From Streptomyces sp. WMMC500 (lineage in GTDB: Bacteria; Actinomycetota; Actinomycetes; Streptomycetales; Streptomycetaceae): a DNA stretch of 64,000 nucleotides. A program made the position numbers and the translations under genes. The notes under the pieces are model-generated. The model saw only the letters and a list, made by a program, of their open reading frames with translations, searched no databases and was not told the origin of the DNA. The DNA lies in the NCBI RefSeq assembly GCF_027497195.1, contig NZ_CP114905.1, positions 4,227,001-4,291,000 on the forward strand, read 5' to 3'. Below, one piece after another: positions 63,695 to 64,000 of this stretch. The number at the start of each line of letters is the position of its first letter. The first letter of the stretch is position 1.

Positions 63695-64000
63695 GCCCGG
63701 GCACACCCCCGCCGCCGGGAGCGGGCCGGGTCACGGCCGGTCTCTTCCACCCGAGGCAACTGCTGGTCTCACTCCCGGACGCGTTCCGGAAGCTGGACGT
63801 ACGGCACGTGGTGCGGGCCCCGGTGATGTTCGTGGTGTGGGTGGGCTCCGTCCTCGCCACGGTCTTCGCCATCCGGCACGCCAGTGCCTTCTCGGTGGCC
63901 ACCGCGGTGTGGCTGTGGGCCACGGTGGTCTTCGCCAACCTCGCGGAAGCGGTCGCCGAGGGGCGGGGACGCGCGCAGGCGGCCACGCTGCGGAAGGCCA
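63691..64000 (+). CDS. kdpB: K+-transporting ATPase subunit KdpB (5' part only)
   Basis: The first 103 residues of the P-type ATPase subunit that powers the pump. [20 protein letters not shown], then [20 protein letters not shown] (first membrane helix) and [20 protein letters not shown] are typical of KdpB. The gene runs off the window edge. ATGA overlap with kdpA. Confidence 0.95.
   Translation, partial: MSPGTPPPPGAGRVTAGLFHPRQLLVSLPDAFRKLDVRHVVRAPVMFVVWVGSVLATVFAIRHASAFSVATAVWLWATVVFANLAEAVAEGRGRAQAATLRKA

Overview
The window looks like chromosomal DNA of a Streptomyces or close relative. G+C is very high, GTG starts and ATGA/GTGA stop-start overlaps are common, rare TTA codons fall in a few conditional genes, and the HspR/HAIR chaperone regulon, DUF3151, DUF2617 and LuxR-type regulators are all present. 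No ribosomal RNA, CRISPR array or complete insertion sequence was seen.

Layout. 0-7 kb: a small membrane protein, a GbsR/MarR-type repressor divergent from an ABC efflux pair with a 16-bp palindromic operator between them, a methyltransferase, and an aminotransferase. 7-20 kb is mostly core metabolism: DUF2617, a membrane-anchored spermidine synthase-like protein, a tail-anchored SRPBCC protein, aldose epimerase, pyrE, class II aldolase, a small secreted acidic protein, DUF3151, and a compact kynurenine operon (tryptophan dioxygenase, kynureninase, formamidase-like hydrolase) that would turn tryptophan into anthranilate. 19-22 kb: YbjN protein and clpB with a HAIR operator. 22-27 kb: a truncated Rieske-like gene, a 49-codon secreted peptide gene, four tandem paralogous regulators with a TrmB-like middle and a LuxR-type C-terminal helix-turn-helix, and a stand-alone LuxR HTH protein. 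27.3-30.6 kb: a large NACHT NTPase with leucine-rich repeats, a bacterial NLR-like protein. 30.6-37.7 kb: hspR-dnaJ-grpE-dnaK on the minus strand with two HAIR-type repeats, divergent from a membrane Fe-S oxidoreductase. 37.9-42.8 kb: three consecutive secreted FG-GAP repeat proteins, each with the same ECF-type promoter (GTACAACC, 17 nt, GTC). 43-45 kb: YIP1 protein, dcd, a small zinc-ribbon-like protein and tRNA-Gly(CCC).

45-55 kb is an accessory region. The 3' part of tRNA-Gly(CCC) is repeated twice more downstream (49.82 and 50.89 kb), each time followed by its own hairpin, as expected from successive site-specific integrations that have since lost their integrases. The cargo is a secreted SGNH hydrolase with a TTA second codon, an Mrr-type nuclease, an unknown acidic protein and a lipoprotein. 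Beyond it lie a disordered basic protein and a scrapyard of a broken IS5-type transposase, a truncated membrane protein, a frameshifted HsdS and a truncated DUF234 ATPase. 54.7-61.5 kb: a VOC protein, an RHS polymorphic toxin with overlapping Imm53-type immunity gene, and a membrane-anchored pentapeptide-repeat protein. 61.9-64 kb: start of a kdp potassium-transport operon with an extra 27-codon membrane peptide gene before kdpF; kdpB runs off the window.

The least explained unit is 22.4-30.6 kb: secreted peptide, four-regulator tandem array, solo HTH protein and NLR-like NTPase. A 17-bp near-identical sequence (GCATCATNTTCCTGAAA) occurs in the two intergenic regions that bracket the regulators.
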